Shown here: positions 1 to 5,837 of the stretch, piece by piece | Layout: every line of letters starts with the position of its first letter | How positions within the stretch are numbered: the stretch's first letter is position 1 | NCBI GenBank assembly: GCA_022361095.1 | Contig: JAKSBO010000759.1 | Coordinates: 1 to 7,290 of the forward strand | DNA length: 7,290 bases | Reading direction: 5' to 3' | Source: Desulfobacterales bacterium | GTDB lineage: Bacteria > Desulfobacterota > Desulfobacteria > Desulfobacterales > Desulfobacteraceae | Program-made: the position numbers and the translations under genes | The notes under the pieces: model-generated | The model's input: only the letters and a program-made list of their open reading frames with translations | Told to the model about the DNA's origin: nothing | The model's database searches: none

Positions 1-77
1 CCCAAAGCCTGTTTTCTATGAAAACCATGGACTAACCATGTCTATCCAGGCACAACACATTATAGAAGATAAAAAAA
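1..77 (+). other. Leader upstream of recX, with two small inverted repeats
   Basis: No gene can be recognised here. The stretch holds GTTTTC-TAT-GAAAAC (11-25) and CATGG-ACTAA-CCATG (26-40), two short hairpins that could form in a transcript entering recX. Two frames are open from the left edge: one reaches a stop at 33-35, the other runs to 86-88 and would overlap the recX start by 11 bases. Either could be the tail of an upstream gene; neither peptide resembles a protein I know, and neither is recognisable as RecA. Confidence 0.35.
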
Positions 78-548
78 ATGACGGTTGAAAAAGCATACCA
101 AAAGGCCCTGGGATACCTGGCAAAAAGCCCTAAGACCATCCATCAGATGAAACAATATCTGACAGGAAAAGGATATGACGCAAATACTATTGAAAAAATT
201 GTTGGACAGTTGACGGACTTTAATTATCTGGATGACAAAGCCTTTGCACGGCAATTTGTTGAAAGCCGAATCCGGTATAAACCCAAATCCGTATATGCCC
301 TAAAATTTGAGCTGCGAAAAAAAGGGATTGACCCGGCACTCGCCCAAGAGTTGTTGGATGCATATAAAGATGAGGATCTGGCATTAAAAGCCGTTGAGAC
401 TAAAAAACAGGCCTGGAAACTTTTGGATGAATCTGAATGCAGAAAAAAAATGATGAACTATTTGCGTTACAGGGGATTCAATTACAGTGTATGCCAGGCC
501 GCATGGCAGGCATTTCTGGAAGAAGGATGGGAAAACACCCAGCCATGA
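78..548 (+). CDS. recX: Regulatory protein RecX
   Basis: RecX is a small cytoplasmic protein that binds RecA filaments and modulates recombination and SOS activity. The 156-residue product has the usual length and the all-helical, three-helix repeat character of the family. Recognisable segments are the N-terminal AYQKALGYLAKSPKT, the middle DFNYLDDKAFARQFVESR (about residues 47-64), then a YALKFELRKKGID repeat (about 73-85), and a C-terminal repeat ending in YLRYRGFNYSVCQAAWQAF. The ATG at 78 is the natural start because the protein begins directly with the first helix, but its ribosome site is weak: only GAAG at 65-68 before an A-rich tract. In many bacteria recX follows recA; recA is not visible here and could lie off the left edge. 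The gene after it is a PilZ gene, not alaS as in some genomes. The family call is strong; the function in this organism is inferred from the family. Confidence 0.9.
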   Translation: MTVEKAYQKALGYLAKSPKTIHQMKQYLTGKGYDANTIEKIVGQLTDFNYLDDKAFARQFVESRIRYKPKSVYALKFELRKKGIDPALAQELLDAYKDEDLALKAVETKKQAWKLLDESECRKKMMNYLRYRGFNYSVCQAAWQAFLEEGWENTQP

Positions 549-705
549 CTCAATATTTTTTTACATAAATTAACACCTTTTTTACACAATTTTTGCTAAA
601 TAAATTTCATAACACTTGAAAAGTTTGTTTTGATCTTAATACAAAAAAGCTGAGGATTTCCTGATTTATTCACGATTATTGCCCCTTAGGACCTGGTACA
701 TCGTA

Positions 706-734
706 TAACGCCACAAACACAATTTATGGCGTAA
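706..734. repeat. Inverted repeat overlapping the putative -24 element
   Basis: ACGCCA at 708-713 is the exact reverse complement of TGGCGT at 727-732, and the flanking bases extend this to 7 of 8 matches with a 13-base spacer. The right arm contains the -24 element of the putative sigma-54 promoter. It could be a binding site for a regulator that blocks or aids the polymerase, or a chance match; only the symmetry is seen. Confidence 0.35.
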
Positions 735-742
735 ATATTGCA
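727..742 (+). promoter_or_regulatory. Putative sigma-54 (-24/-12) promoter for the PilZ gene
   Basis: The bases TGGC at 727-730 and TTGCA at 738-742 are separated by exactly seven bases, which places GG and GC at the spacing required by RpoN (TGGCAC-N5-TTGC type). The -12 part is perfect; the -24 part matches at TGGC but not at the following AC. Transcription would start near 753, leaving a leader of about 50 bases before the PilZ ATG. The rest of the 549-805 gap is AT-rich and shows no other convincing promoter and no clear terminator for recX. An enhancer-binding protein would be needed; no site for one was identified. Confidence 0.5.
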
Positions 743-805
743 TATTTTCCTGGTGGCAGAATAGGCAAAAGTAGATTTTCAACACAGAAGGTTAAGGATT
801 CACTT

Positions 806-1222
806 ATGGTTGGAAGAAAAAGAACCATCGAACGCCGGAAAAACAAACGATATAAAGCTGTAGACGGAGCCTATGCAGCGATCAGCCCCAATTCAAACAA
901 AATTGGTCAAATCATCGACATCAGTATGGGCGGACTGTGTTTCAAATATATAAACACCGACAACACATCGGAAGAACCGGTGAATAGAAACCAGGAATCT
1001 ATTTTCCTAAGCAGTATGGGATATTATGTCGGTGATCTTCCATTTCAAACCGTTGCCGACTATGAAATAACGGACACTCCGTCATTCAGTTCAATGCAGG
1101 TCAGAAAGCGCCATGTCAAATTTACCGATCTTACATTCAAACAACTGTTTGACCTGGACTATTATCTGAAAAACAATGTGTCGGAACCGGTAAAACCGCT
1201 TCAAAGCCAAACCAAATCCTGA
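806..1222 (+). CDS. Single-domain PilZ protein, probable c-di-GMP binder
   Basis: The 138-residue cytoplasmic protein is essentially one PilZ domain. Both nucleotide-binding signatures are present: the arginine motif RKNKR (R11 and R15) near the N-terminus, and the D-x-S-x-x-G motif as DISMGG (D38, S40, G43). PilZ proteins change partner behaviour when cyclic di-GMP binds, typically affecting motility, surface polysaccharide or attachment. No second domain is present, so the output must come through a partner protein that cannot be named from this sequence. The start is supported by AAGGA at 794-798, seven bases upstream of the ATG. The C-terminal 15 or so residues are polar and probably disordered. 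The gene stands alone behind a putative sigma-54 promoter and converges on the ppiD-like gene, with 62 bases between the stops and no obvious terminator. Domain call is confident; ligand binding is inferred from the motifs. Confidence 0.82.
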   Translation: MVGRKRTIERRKNKRYKAVDGAYAAISPNSNKIGQIIDISMGGLCFKYINTDNTSEEPVNRNQESIFLSSMGYYVGDLPFQTVADYEITDTPSFSSMQVRKRHVKFTDLTFKQLFDLDYYLKNNVSEPVKPLQSQTKS

Positions 1223-1284
1223 ATCGTCATTTATCGGCACAAAATAAAATAACAGACGGATATCCCACATTCTTTATCTTAATA

Positions 1285-3189
1285 TCAGTTAATAATATCT
1301 GTATTTATCCGAATATCAGCGTTCTCTTTCCGGGCCGCCAGCCATTGAGAATAATACTCCCGTTGTTTTTGAGCCTCAAGTTGAAGTTTAACGTTATCAA
1401 GAGCATCGGCAATGGAAGTTGCATCGGGCGCCTGTTTTTCCTTCAGGGCGATAATGTAAAATTTCCCTGAAACTTCAAGAAGTTCTTTGTAAACAGAATT
1501 GTTTTCATCCAGCGTAAAGGCGGCTTGTGCAATTGCCTCGGATCCGCTAATGCCAGGAACAGCTTCGTTGCGGGTAAACAGTTTGCTGGACTTAACCGTG
1601 AGATGATTATCGTGGGCAATTTTTTCAAGATTTGCGTCGCCATTACCCGCTTTTTCAAGCATTGATTCAGCAGTTTGCCTAGCAGCCTGTTTTTGCAAAT
1701 CAGCCGTTAACCTGCCGGCAATTCCATCTTTTACATCGTCATAAGCACGCAGCTTGGGCGCTATCTTTTCAACCACATGCATCAAATAATAATTATCTCC
1801 GATTTTCTTAACTTCACTGATCTCATTATCAACCAGGGAAAAAGCGGTGGAGGCAAACGCACCGGGATCTGAAATTCCCATACCTTTAAGTTCGGCACCC
1901 AGAGCAGTAAAAGCGGGTGTGTTTACCGGCTGTTTGGCAGCAACCAGGGCGACCTGTTCAAAGGAATCACCGTCAAGCACTGCATCATAGGCATCCTCTG
2001 CTTTATTATATGCCATATCCTGAAGCCGGTCTGTAGCCAGTTGCTTTTGAATTTGTACCTTGGCAATCTCAAAAGGCGTTACGGTTTCAGGCGTTTTATC
2101 CGTCACCTTAATAATATGCCAGCCAAAACGGGTTCTGACCGGCTGTGAAATATCGCCTGATTTCATGGAAAATGCCGCATCAGCAAAAGGTTTGACCATA
2201 CTCGCCCTGTCAAATCGGCCCAAATAGCCACCGCTTGCGGCAGAGGGCCCCTGGGAATATGCCTTTGCAAGTTCTGCAAAATCCACTGACTGTACTGCTT
2301 TTTCATAAACATCTAAAGCTTCGTCCCTTGCCTTGGCAACACCCTGCTCATCGGCATCACCATCCACCTTTATCAGGATATGGCTGGCTTCAACCTGTTC
2401 CGGTGTGGTAAACTGCGCCTGATTTTGATCATAAAAATCACGAACCGAAGCCTCTTCAATCTTCACCTGGTCCTCAAAATCCTTTGGTGCAAACACAAGG
2501 AATGCCGCTTTACATTTTGGTTCAGACATGTACAGATCATGATGATCATCATATTGGGCACGAATTTGTTCTTGGCTGGCAAAGACATCAGAAAAAGTGT
2601 CTGGATCAATCAGGAGATAGTTAATACCTGCTTTAGTATTGTTAAATGAATACCAGGCCCGGGCTTCTTGATCTCCGACGGTAATACCATTGGCCACCAT
2701 GCGCTGGAGCTTGGTATTTCTGATGGTGTTGCGCTGAATCTCTTCAAAAATTTCAGGGGTCATGGCGTTCTGTCCAAGCACGCGTTTATAAATATCCATA
2801 TTAAAAACCCCGTCCTTTTGAAAAGCCTTAACAGACATCAAATTTTGTTTGAGCTCTTCGTCGGACACAACAATTTTTAATTTTTGGGCCTCAATTTCCA
2901 GGATTTTTTGATCAATCAGGCTGTTTACTGTATACTGCTTAACATTCATCGACTCTATCAAGTCGTCATTCAAAGCATTCCCGAACTGCTGCTGAAGACG
3001 TTGAATCATGCGCTGATACGCATCTCGGTATTCCGCAAGCGTTATGGTTTGGTCGTTCACCGAGGCCACTTGATTCTTCTTACCGGCATTCATGCTGCCG
3101 ACACCTAAAAAGACAAACACGATAATGATGATGCCCAGAAAAAACTTTATGATCCAATTTCCCGTATTTTCCCGAAGATAACGCAGCAT
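1285..3189 (-). CDS. ppiD: Membrane-anchored SurA/PpiD-type peptidyl-prolyl isomerase
   Basis: The 634-residue product is a periplasmic folding factor anchored in the inner membrane. Order of parts: a short cytoplasmic N-terminus, one transmembrane helix (about residues 13-33, IIKFFLGIIIIVFVFLGVG), a SurA-like helical chaperone region (about 35-260) with the typical VNDQTITLAEYRDAYQR start, a parvulin rotamase domain (about 265-363) and a long helical C-terminal chaperone part. Length and layout match PpiD (about 620 residues). The parvulin domain keeps ASHILIK (H270), ASGGYLG, F335 and FGWHIIKV (H358), so it may be catalytically active; E. coli PpiD is reported to have little or no isomerase activity. 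PpiD works near the Sec translocon on proteins leaving the membrane. The start is set by AAGGAG at 3205-3200, ten bases upstream, and by the position of the membrane anchor. A good promoter lies about 190 bases upstream. It is a single-gene unit; no terminator was found in the 62 bases before the convergent PilZ gene. Confidence 0.88.
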   Translation of the reverse strand: MLRYLRENTGNWIIKFFLGIIIIVFVFLGVGSMNAGKKNQVASVNDQTITLAEYRDAYQRMIQRLQQQFGNALNDDLIESMNVKQYTVNSLIDQKILEIEAQKLKIVVSDEELKQNLMSVKAFQKDGVFNMDIYKRVLGQNAMTPEIFEEIQRNTIRNTKLQRMVANGITVGDQEARAWYSFNNTKAGINYLLIDPDTFSDVFASQEQIRAQYDDHHDLYMSEPKCKAAFLVFAPKDFEDQVKIEEASVRDFYDQNQAQFTTPEQVEASHILIKVDGDADEQGVAKARDEALDVYEKAVQSVDFAELAKAYSQGPSAASGGYLGRFDRASMVKPFADAAFSMKSGDISQPVRTRFGWHIIKVTDKTPETVTPFEIAKVQIQKQLATDRLQDMAYNKAEDAYDAVLDGDSFEQVALVAAKQPVNTPAFTALGAELKGMGISDPGAFASTAFSLVDNEISEVKKIGDNYYLMHVVEKIAPKLRAYDDVKDGIAGRLTADLQKQAARQTAESMLEKAGNGDANLEKIAHDNHLTVKSSKLFTRNEAVPGISGSEAIAQAAFTLDENNSVYKELLEVSGKFYIIALKEKQAPDATSIADALDNVKLQLEAQKQREYYSQWLAARKENADIRINTDIIN

Positions 3190-3279
3190 TGTTTTATAAC
3201 TCCTTGGCCCGGTCTTTTGTTAATTTAAATAACAGCTATGGAATGGCCTTAATCTATTAATGACTGTCTCTAAGTAACG

Positions 3280-3298
3280 TCTGTGCAAACTGCACAGA
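3280..3298. repeat. Perfect 8-bp palindrome in the ppiD leader
   Basis: TCTGTGCA at 3280-3287 and TGCACAGA at 3291-3298 are perfect inverted copies around AAC. The element lies about 90 bases upstream of the ppiD start, inside the leader predicted from the promoter at 3405-3376. It has no T-tract, so it is not a terminator. It could be a dimeric regulator site or an RNA hairpin. Confidence 0.5.
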
Positions 3299-3375
3299 TC
3301 GTTCAAAGTTTATTGCGGGCTGAACCTCGGCGCTGAAAGATCAGGCCAACCCATGCCTGTACATAAAAACAAAAA

Positions 3376-3405
3376 ATAATATCGTTTCACACCAACTTGT
3401 GTCAA
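3376..3405 (-). promoter_or_regulatory. Putative sigma-70 promoter for ppiD
   Basis: Read on the - strand, TTGACA (3405-3400) is a perfect -35 box, followed after 18 bases by TATTAT (3381-3376), which matches five of six positions of the -10 box. Transcription would start near 3369 and give a leader of about 180 bases. The promoter is back to back with that of the tRNA gene, the two -35 boxes lying about 50 bases apart. Confidence 0.6.
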
Positions 3406-3455
3406 TGAATATTCTAAACCCGCAATTTTAATCTATCAAAAAATCATTTTTTTTA

Positions 3456-3484
3456 TTGACACGCCATGCGGTTTCGATTATACC
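3456..3484 (+). promoter_or_regulatory. Promoter of the tRNA-Ala gene
   Basis: TTGACA at 3456-3461 is a perfect -35 box and TATACC at 3479-3484 a moderate -10 box, separated by the ideal 17 bases. An A/T-rich tract just upstream (about 3438-3455) could act as an UP element, as is common for stable-RNA promoters. The start would be near 3491, about ten bases before the mature tRNA. Confidence 0.7.
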
Positions 3485-3501
3485 TCTACCCACTCTTGTG
3501 T

Positions 3502-3577
3502 GGGGCTGTAGCTCAGCTGGGAGAGCGCATGGCTGGCAGCCATGAGGTCAGGGGTTCGAACCCCCTCAGCTCCACCA
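3502..3577 (+). tRNA. tRNA-Ala (anticodon GGC)
   Basis: A complete cloverleaf can be drawn. The acceptor stem is GGGGCTG (3502-3508) with CAGCTCC (3567-3573), with one G-U pair. The D arm is GCTC-AGCTGGGA-GAGC. The anticodon stem is CATGG/CCATG around loop CTGGCAG, giving anticodon GGC at 3535-3537. The T arm is AGGGG-TTCGAAC-CCCCT, with discriminator A at 3574 and encoded CCA at 3575-3577. GGC reads the alanine codons GCC and GCU. The gene is single, with its own promoter and terminator. I saw no repeat of its 3' end nearby, so there is no sign that it has served as an integration site within this window. Confidence 0.97.
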
Positions 3578-3590
3578 AATTAAACATCAC

Positions 3591-3618
3591 GCCGCTGTCT
3601 TTTACAGCGGCTTTTTTT
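3591..3618 (+). terminator. Rho-independent terminator of the tRNA gene
   Basis: GCCGCTGT (3591-3598) and ACAGCGGC (3604-3611) form a perfect 8-bp stem around CTTTT, followed directly by seven T residues (3612-3618). It begins 14 bases after the tRNA CCA end. Confidence 0.9.
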
Positions 3619-3740
3619 ATTGGTGGATTATCCCCCATCTCCTTGTTTCATTCCCTTTCATAATATTTATTAACAGCCGAATACGAGTGATCGTACCGGT
3701 TTTGGTATTCAAAGAGAACAAAGGATCTATTTTTCCAAAT

Positions 3741-3780
3741 CTTTATCCGTAATCAAGGCCAACAACAATAAGGGATAAAG
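3741..3780. repeat. 8-bp inverted repeat beside the strong hairpin
   Basis: CTTTATCC at 3741-3748 is the exact reverse complement of GGATAAAG at 3773-3780, with a 24-base loop. It ends one base before the 13-bp hairpin at 3782, so the two would stack as tandem stem-loops in a + strand transcript. Confidence 0.4.
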
Positions 3781-3781
3781 C

Positions 3782-3815
3782 AAAACGGGCTGCCCGGCAA
3801 AAGGCAGCCCGTTTT
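3782..3815. terminator. Strong hairpin, probable (bidirectional) terminator
   Basis: AAAACGGGCTGCC (3782-3794) and GGCAGCCCGTTTT (3803-3815) form a perfect 13-bp stem with an 8-base loop. The core is GC-rich, and the stem ends in T on either strand, so it can act in both directions. On the - strand it lies 188 bases beyond the glutaredoxin stop and is the first good terminator for that operon. On the + strand the tRNA is already terminated upstream, so it would serve only an unrecognised transcript. Confidence 0.75.
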
Positions 3816-3836
3816 AAAGAGGAGGGAGAGTCTACG

Positions 3837-3861
3837 CCGGTTATTGATTTAGCAATAACGG
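3837..3861. repeat. Hairpin downstream of the glutaredoxin gene
   Basis: TTATTG (3841-3846) and CAATAA (3853-3858) pair around ATTTAG, and CCG/CGG extend the stem with one bulged G, giving nine pairs. The right arm overlaps a competing CGGT-TTCT-ACCG pair (3859-3870). It is too weak and lacks a T-tract for a terminator. Confidence 0.35.
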
Positions 3862-3917
3862 TTTCTACCGCATTCGCCGCAACAGCAAATTACCCAGCGT
3901 TGAATAATAAATACCAC

Positions 3918-3939
3918 CTGAACATGACCTGAACATGAC
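3918..3939. repeat. 11-base tandem duplication
   Basis: CTGAACATGAC occurs twice head to tail (3918-3928 and 3929-3939) with no mismatch. It lies in non-coding DNA, which suggests a recent slippage event or paired binding sites. No further copy was seen nearby. Confidence 0.7.
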
Positions 3940-4002
3940 ACCAGCATTATCAAATGGTAATCCTCAGGTTCAAATCCCTTAAACCACTCACCCTCAGTCC
4001 GG

Positions 4003-4254
4003 CTATAGACCAAGTGCCCTCAAATCATTGTCTATCTCATGACGGTTGAACACTTTGCCGGGCCGCCAATTCCCATCGTTTTCAAGTGTGGGCACCACCC
4101 AGTCATCACCTCCGTTAACGTTAATGACCTGCTGCACCACATCATCGGGTGCCGATTCAATGTCAACGTAATTAAACTCAATATTTTTCTGTTCCAAATA
4201 GGAAACGGTCTCTGTGCAATGGGGACACCATGCGGCGCCGTAAACAGTCAACAT
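4003..4254 (-). CDS. Glutaredoxin-like protein with CPHC active site
   Basis: This 83-residue protein has a minimal thioredoxin fold of the glutaredoxin/NrdH/mycoredoxin kind: a first strand LTVYGAAW, the redox motif C10-P-H-C13, a helix, the strand FNYVDIE, the cis-proline loop WVVPT (P55), and a C-terminal helix ending RHEIDNDLRALGL. Such proteins reduce disulfides in the cytoplasm using glutathione or thioredoxin reductase; the sequence does not reveal which donor. No signal peptide is present. A longer reading frame begins at 4287, but GAGGAG at 4266-4261, six bases before the ATG at 4254, and the fold boundary support the shorter start. The extra residues would also run through a large hairpin. 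It is the last gene after htrA, separated by 84 bases, and probably shares its transcript. The pairing with a periplasmic protease is unusual enough to note. Family call is firm; substrate unknown. Confidence 0.83.
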   Translation of the reverse strand: MLTVYGAAWCPHCTETVSYLEQKNIEFNYVDIESAPDDVVQQVINVNGGDDWVVPTLENDGNWRPGKVFNRHEIDNDLRALGL

Positions 4255-4260
4255 TTTTTT

Positions 4261-4266
4261 CTCCTC
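4261..4266 (-). promoter_or_regulatory. Ribosome binding site that fixes the glutaredoxin start
   Basis: GAGGAG on the - strand (4266-4261) lies six bases before the ATG at 4254 and decides in favour of it over an upstream in-frame ATG at 4287. Its first two bases (4266-4265) belong to the stem of the adjacent hairpin, so folding could lower access by ribosomes. Confidence 0.75.
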
Positions 4267-4316
4267 TGAATACCTGAAACGGTACACACCAAATCAGGGT
4301 ATGCACCGTATTCAGA
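4265..4316 (-). promoter_or_regulatory. Large stem-loop abutting the glutaredoxin ribosome site
   Basis: In the - strand transcript TCTGAATAC (4316-4308) pairs perfectly with GTATTCAGA (4273-4265). Directly inside it GGTGCATACC (4307-4298) pairs along all ten positions with GGTGTGTACC (4290-4281), with two G-U pairs. The loop is seven bases (4297-4291), with a seven-base bulge on the 3' side (4280-4274). The total is 19 pairs. No T-tract follows, so it is not an intrinsic terminator. It could control translation, mark an RNA processing site between htrA and the glutaredoxin gene, or protect the downstream message. It does not resemble a riboswitch class I know. Confidence 0.65.
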
Positions 4317-4338
4317 ATCATTTTGTTGTTAAACTTTT

Positions 4339-5748
4339 TTATTTTTCGAACCGGACCACAAATTTCTGGGCGTTACCCCGCAGGAAAACCATATAAACAG
4401 TCTGCCCTTTCTCAATCTTATTCATTATTCCGGTATAATCTCTTATACCGGTAATTTTTTTATGGTTTATTTCCACCAGAAGATCCCCTGTTCTCACACC
4501 GGAAACTGCCGCCCGGGAACCCTGATCAATCTGGGTGACCACAAGTCCTTTCGCAGATTTTGGGTAGCCAAGTCTATCAGATAAATCCTTATTCAAAGAT
4601 TTAAACATAAAACCAAAGTCATCAAAGCCATTCAGTTCGTCTCCGAACTGGGAACCTTCAAAATTATCCGGGCGTTCACCCAACTTAACCGTAAACGTTT
4701 TATTTTTTCCCTGGCGAATCACGTCAACATCAACTTTAGACCCCACCCTTAAATTGGCAATCGTCATGGTCAGATCCCTGGAAGAGCTGATTTTTACCCC
4801 TTCAACACTGATGATCACATCCCCTTGACGGATACCTGCCTCGTATGCAGGATTATCCTCATAGGCTTTTGCCACGTAGACACCTTCATCCGGATTTAAC
4901 TTATAGTATTCGCCCATCTCCGTGCTGACATCCTGAATGGATACGCCCAACCACCCCCTGGAGACACGTTTGGAATCTTTAAGCTGATCAATGATACTGG
5001 TGGCAAGATCCGAAGGGATGGCAAATCCGATTCCCTGGCCGGATTTAATAATGGCGGTATTAATACCTACCACCTCCCCGTCCATATTCAACAACGGTCC
5101 GCCGGAGTTTCCCGGGTTAATAGATGCATCCGTCTGAATATAATCATCATAGGGGCCCGAACCGATGACCCGGCCCTTGGCTGAAACGATGCCCGCAGTC
5201 ACTGTCTGCTCAAGACCAAAGGGGGAACCGATAGCCACGACCCACGACCCCACCTTAGCATCTTTGGAGTATCCGAATTCCAGCGGTTTAAGATTTTTGG
5301 CGTCAATCTTTATCAATGCAAGGTCTGTTACCGGGTCCGCGCCGATGATCCGGGCATCATATTCCTGGTCATCATGGAGGATAACCTTGATCTGGTCCGC
5401 ATCTTTAATCACATGGTTATTGGTGACAATGTATCCTTTTTTATCAATGATAAAACCGGAGCCAAGACTTTTTTCCCTGCGGCTTCTGGGTATCCCGCCA
5501 AAAAAATCGTCCAGTCCGGGTTGGTTCCCGAACGGGGAACCGAAAAAGTGCCGGAAGACCCGGCCACCGCCTTTGATTGTTTTTACGGTCTGGATATTGA
5601 CCACACCGGGCTTGGCCTGCTGCGCCAGTTGTGAAAAATTTGCCGGCACCATCCGGGTCCCGGCTCCGGACAATGCCGGAAAGGCCAAAAGGCCAAAGAG
5701 CATCAGGCATGCAGTGAAAATAGTTACTCTTTTATCCACAGGTCTCAT
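4339..5748 (-). CDS. degP: Periplasmic serine protease Do (DegP/HtrA family)
   Basis: The 469-residue protein is exported to the periplasm, where the family degrades or holds misfolded proteins as trimers and larger cages. Residues 1-29 form a signal peptide (basic start, hydrophobic core FTACLMLFGLLAF, ALSGAG near the cut). The trypsin-like domain (about 35-255) carries a complete triad: H112 in TNNHV, D142 in PVTDLAL and S215 in NPGNSGGPL. A Gly/Phe-rich stretch at about 60-85 matches the LA loop of DegP. Two PDZ domains follow: PDZ1 from RGWLGVSIQDV (about 264-355) and PDZ2 from KGLVVTQI (about 390-467). Length is typical for DegP/DegQ/MucD, and the choice among them cannot be made here. 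AAGGAGG at 5762-5756, seven bases upstream, supports the start. The 89-base gap after the kinase gene is AT-rich and shows no clear promoter of its own, so co-transcription with the two-component genes is plausible. Confidence 0.93.
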   Translation of the reverse strand: MRPVDKRVTIFTACLMLFGLLAFPALSGAGTRMVPANFSQLAQQAKPGVVNIQTVKTIKGGGRVFRHFFGSPFGNQPGLDDFFGGIPRSRREKSLGSGFIIDKKGYIVTNNHVIKDADQIKVILHDDQEYDARIIGADPVTDLALIKIDAKNLKPLEFGYSKDAKVGSWVVAIGSPFGLEQTVTAGIVSAKGRVIGSGPYDDYIQTDASINPGNSGGPLLNMDGEVVGINTAIIKSGQGIGFAIPSDLATSIIDQLKDSKRVSRGWLGVSIQDVSTEMGEYYKLNPDEGVYVAKAYEDNPAYEAGIRQGDVIISVEGVKISSSRDLTMTIANLRVGSKVDVDVIRQGKNKTFTVKLGERPDNFEGSQFGDELNGFDDFGFMFKSLNKDLSDRLGYPKSAKGLVVTQIDQGSRAAVSGVRTGDLLVEINHKKITGIRDYTGIMNKIEKGQTVYMVFLRGNAQKFVVRFEK

Positions 5749-5837
5749 TTTTATACCTCCTTAAAACAATATTAATTTATTTTTTTAAACACGATCTTTC
5801 ATGGACGTAGATAAAAAATAAAACACAAAGATAATTT

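Larger units (their letters stand above)
3619..4002. other. Gap of about 380 bases without a convincing gene
   Basis: Between the tRNA terminator and the glutaredoxin stop no protein gene with a start and ribosome site is visible. The stretch is not featureless. It holds an 8-bp inverted repeat (3741-3780), a strong 13-bp hairpin (3782-3815), a smaller hairpin (3837-3861), an overlapping CGGT/ACCG pair (3859-3870) and an 11-base tandem duplication (3918-3939). It may contain the 3' untranslated region of the - strand operon and possibly a small RNA. No strong promoter was found inside it on either strand. Confidence 0.5.

Noticed and set aside
756..771. A second TGGCA...GGCAA as a sigma-54 promoter
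   Set aside because: The GG and GC elements are two bases too close for sigma-54, unlike the correctly spaced match at 727-742.
1223..1311. CGGATA (1257-1262) and TATCCG (1306-1311) as a terminator between the convergent genes
   Set aside because: The stem is short with a loop over 40 bases and no T-tract, and one arm lies inside the ppiD coding sequence.
3466..3663. A 65-codon + strand open frame through the tRNA gene
   Set aside because: It translates across the tRNA and its terminator; the sequence is explained by the RNA gene.
3659..3664. CATAAT as a -10 box for a + strand small RNA
   Set aside because: No acceptable -35 box lies 16-18 bases upstream and there is no extended -10, so the promoter cannot be supported.
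3849..3947. A 32-codon - strand reading frame rich in cysteine near its end (CCCGEC)
   Set aside because: The ATG has no ribosome site at a workable distance (the nearest GAGG is about 14 bases away). The frame crosses the tandem duplication and hairpin, and I recognise no family. Probably chance.
3959..3981. A GGTTCAAATCC stretch resembling a tRNA T-loop
   Set aside because: The flanking bases do not form a five-pair T stem and no acceptor, D or anticodon arm can be drawn, so it is not a tRNA or a clear remnant.
5165..5764. A 199-codon + strand open frame opposite htrA
   Set aside because: It lies wholly antisense to the protease gene, whose domains and catalytic residues are intact. The translated peptide has no recognisable fold and there is no credible ribosome site.
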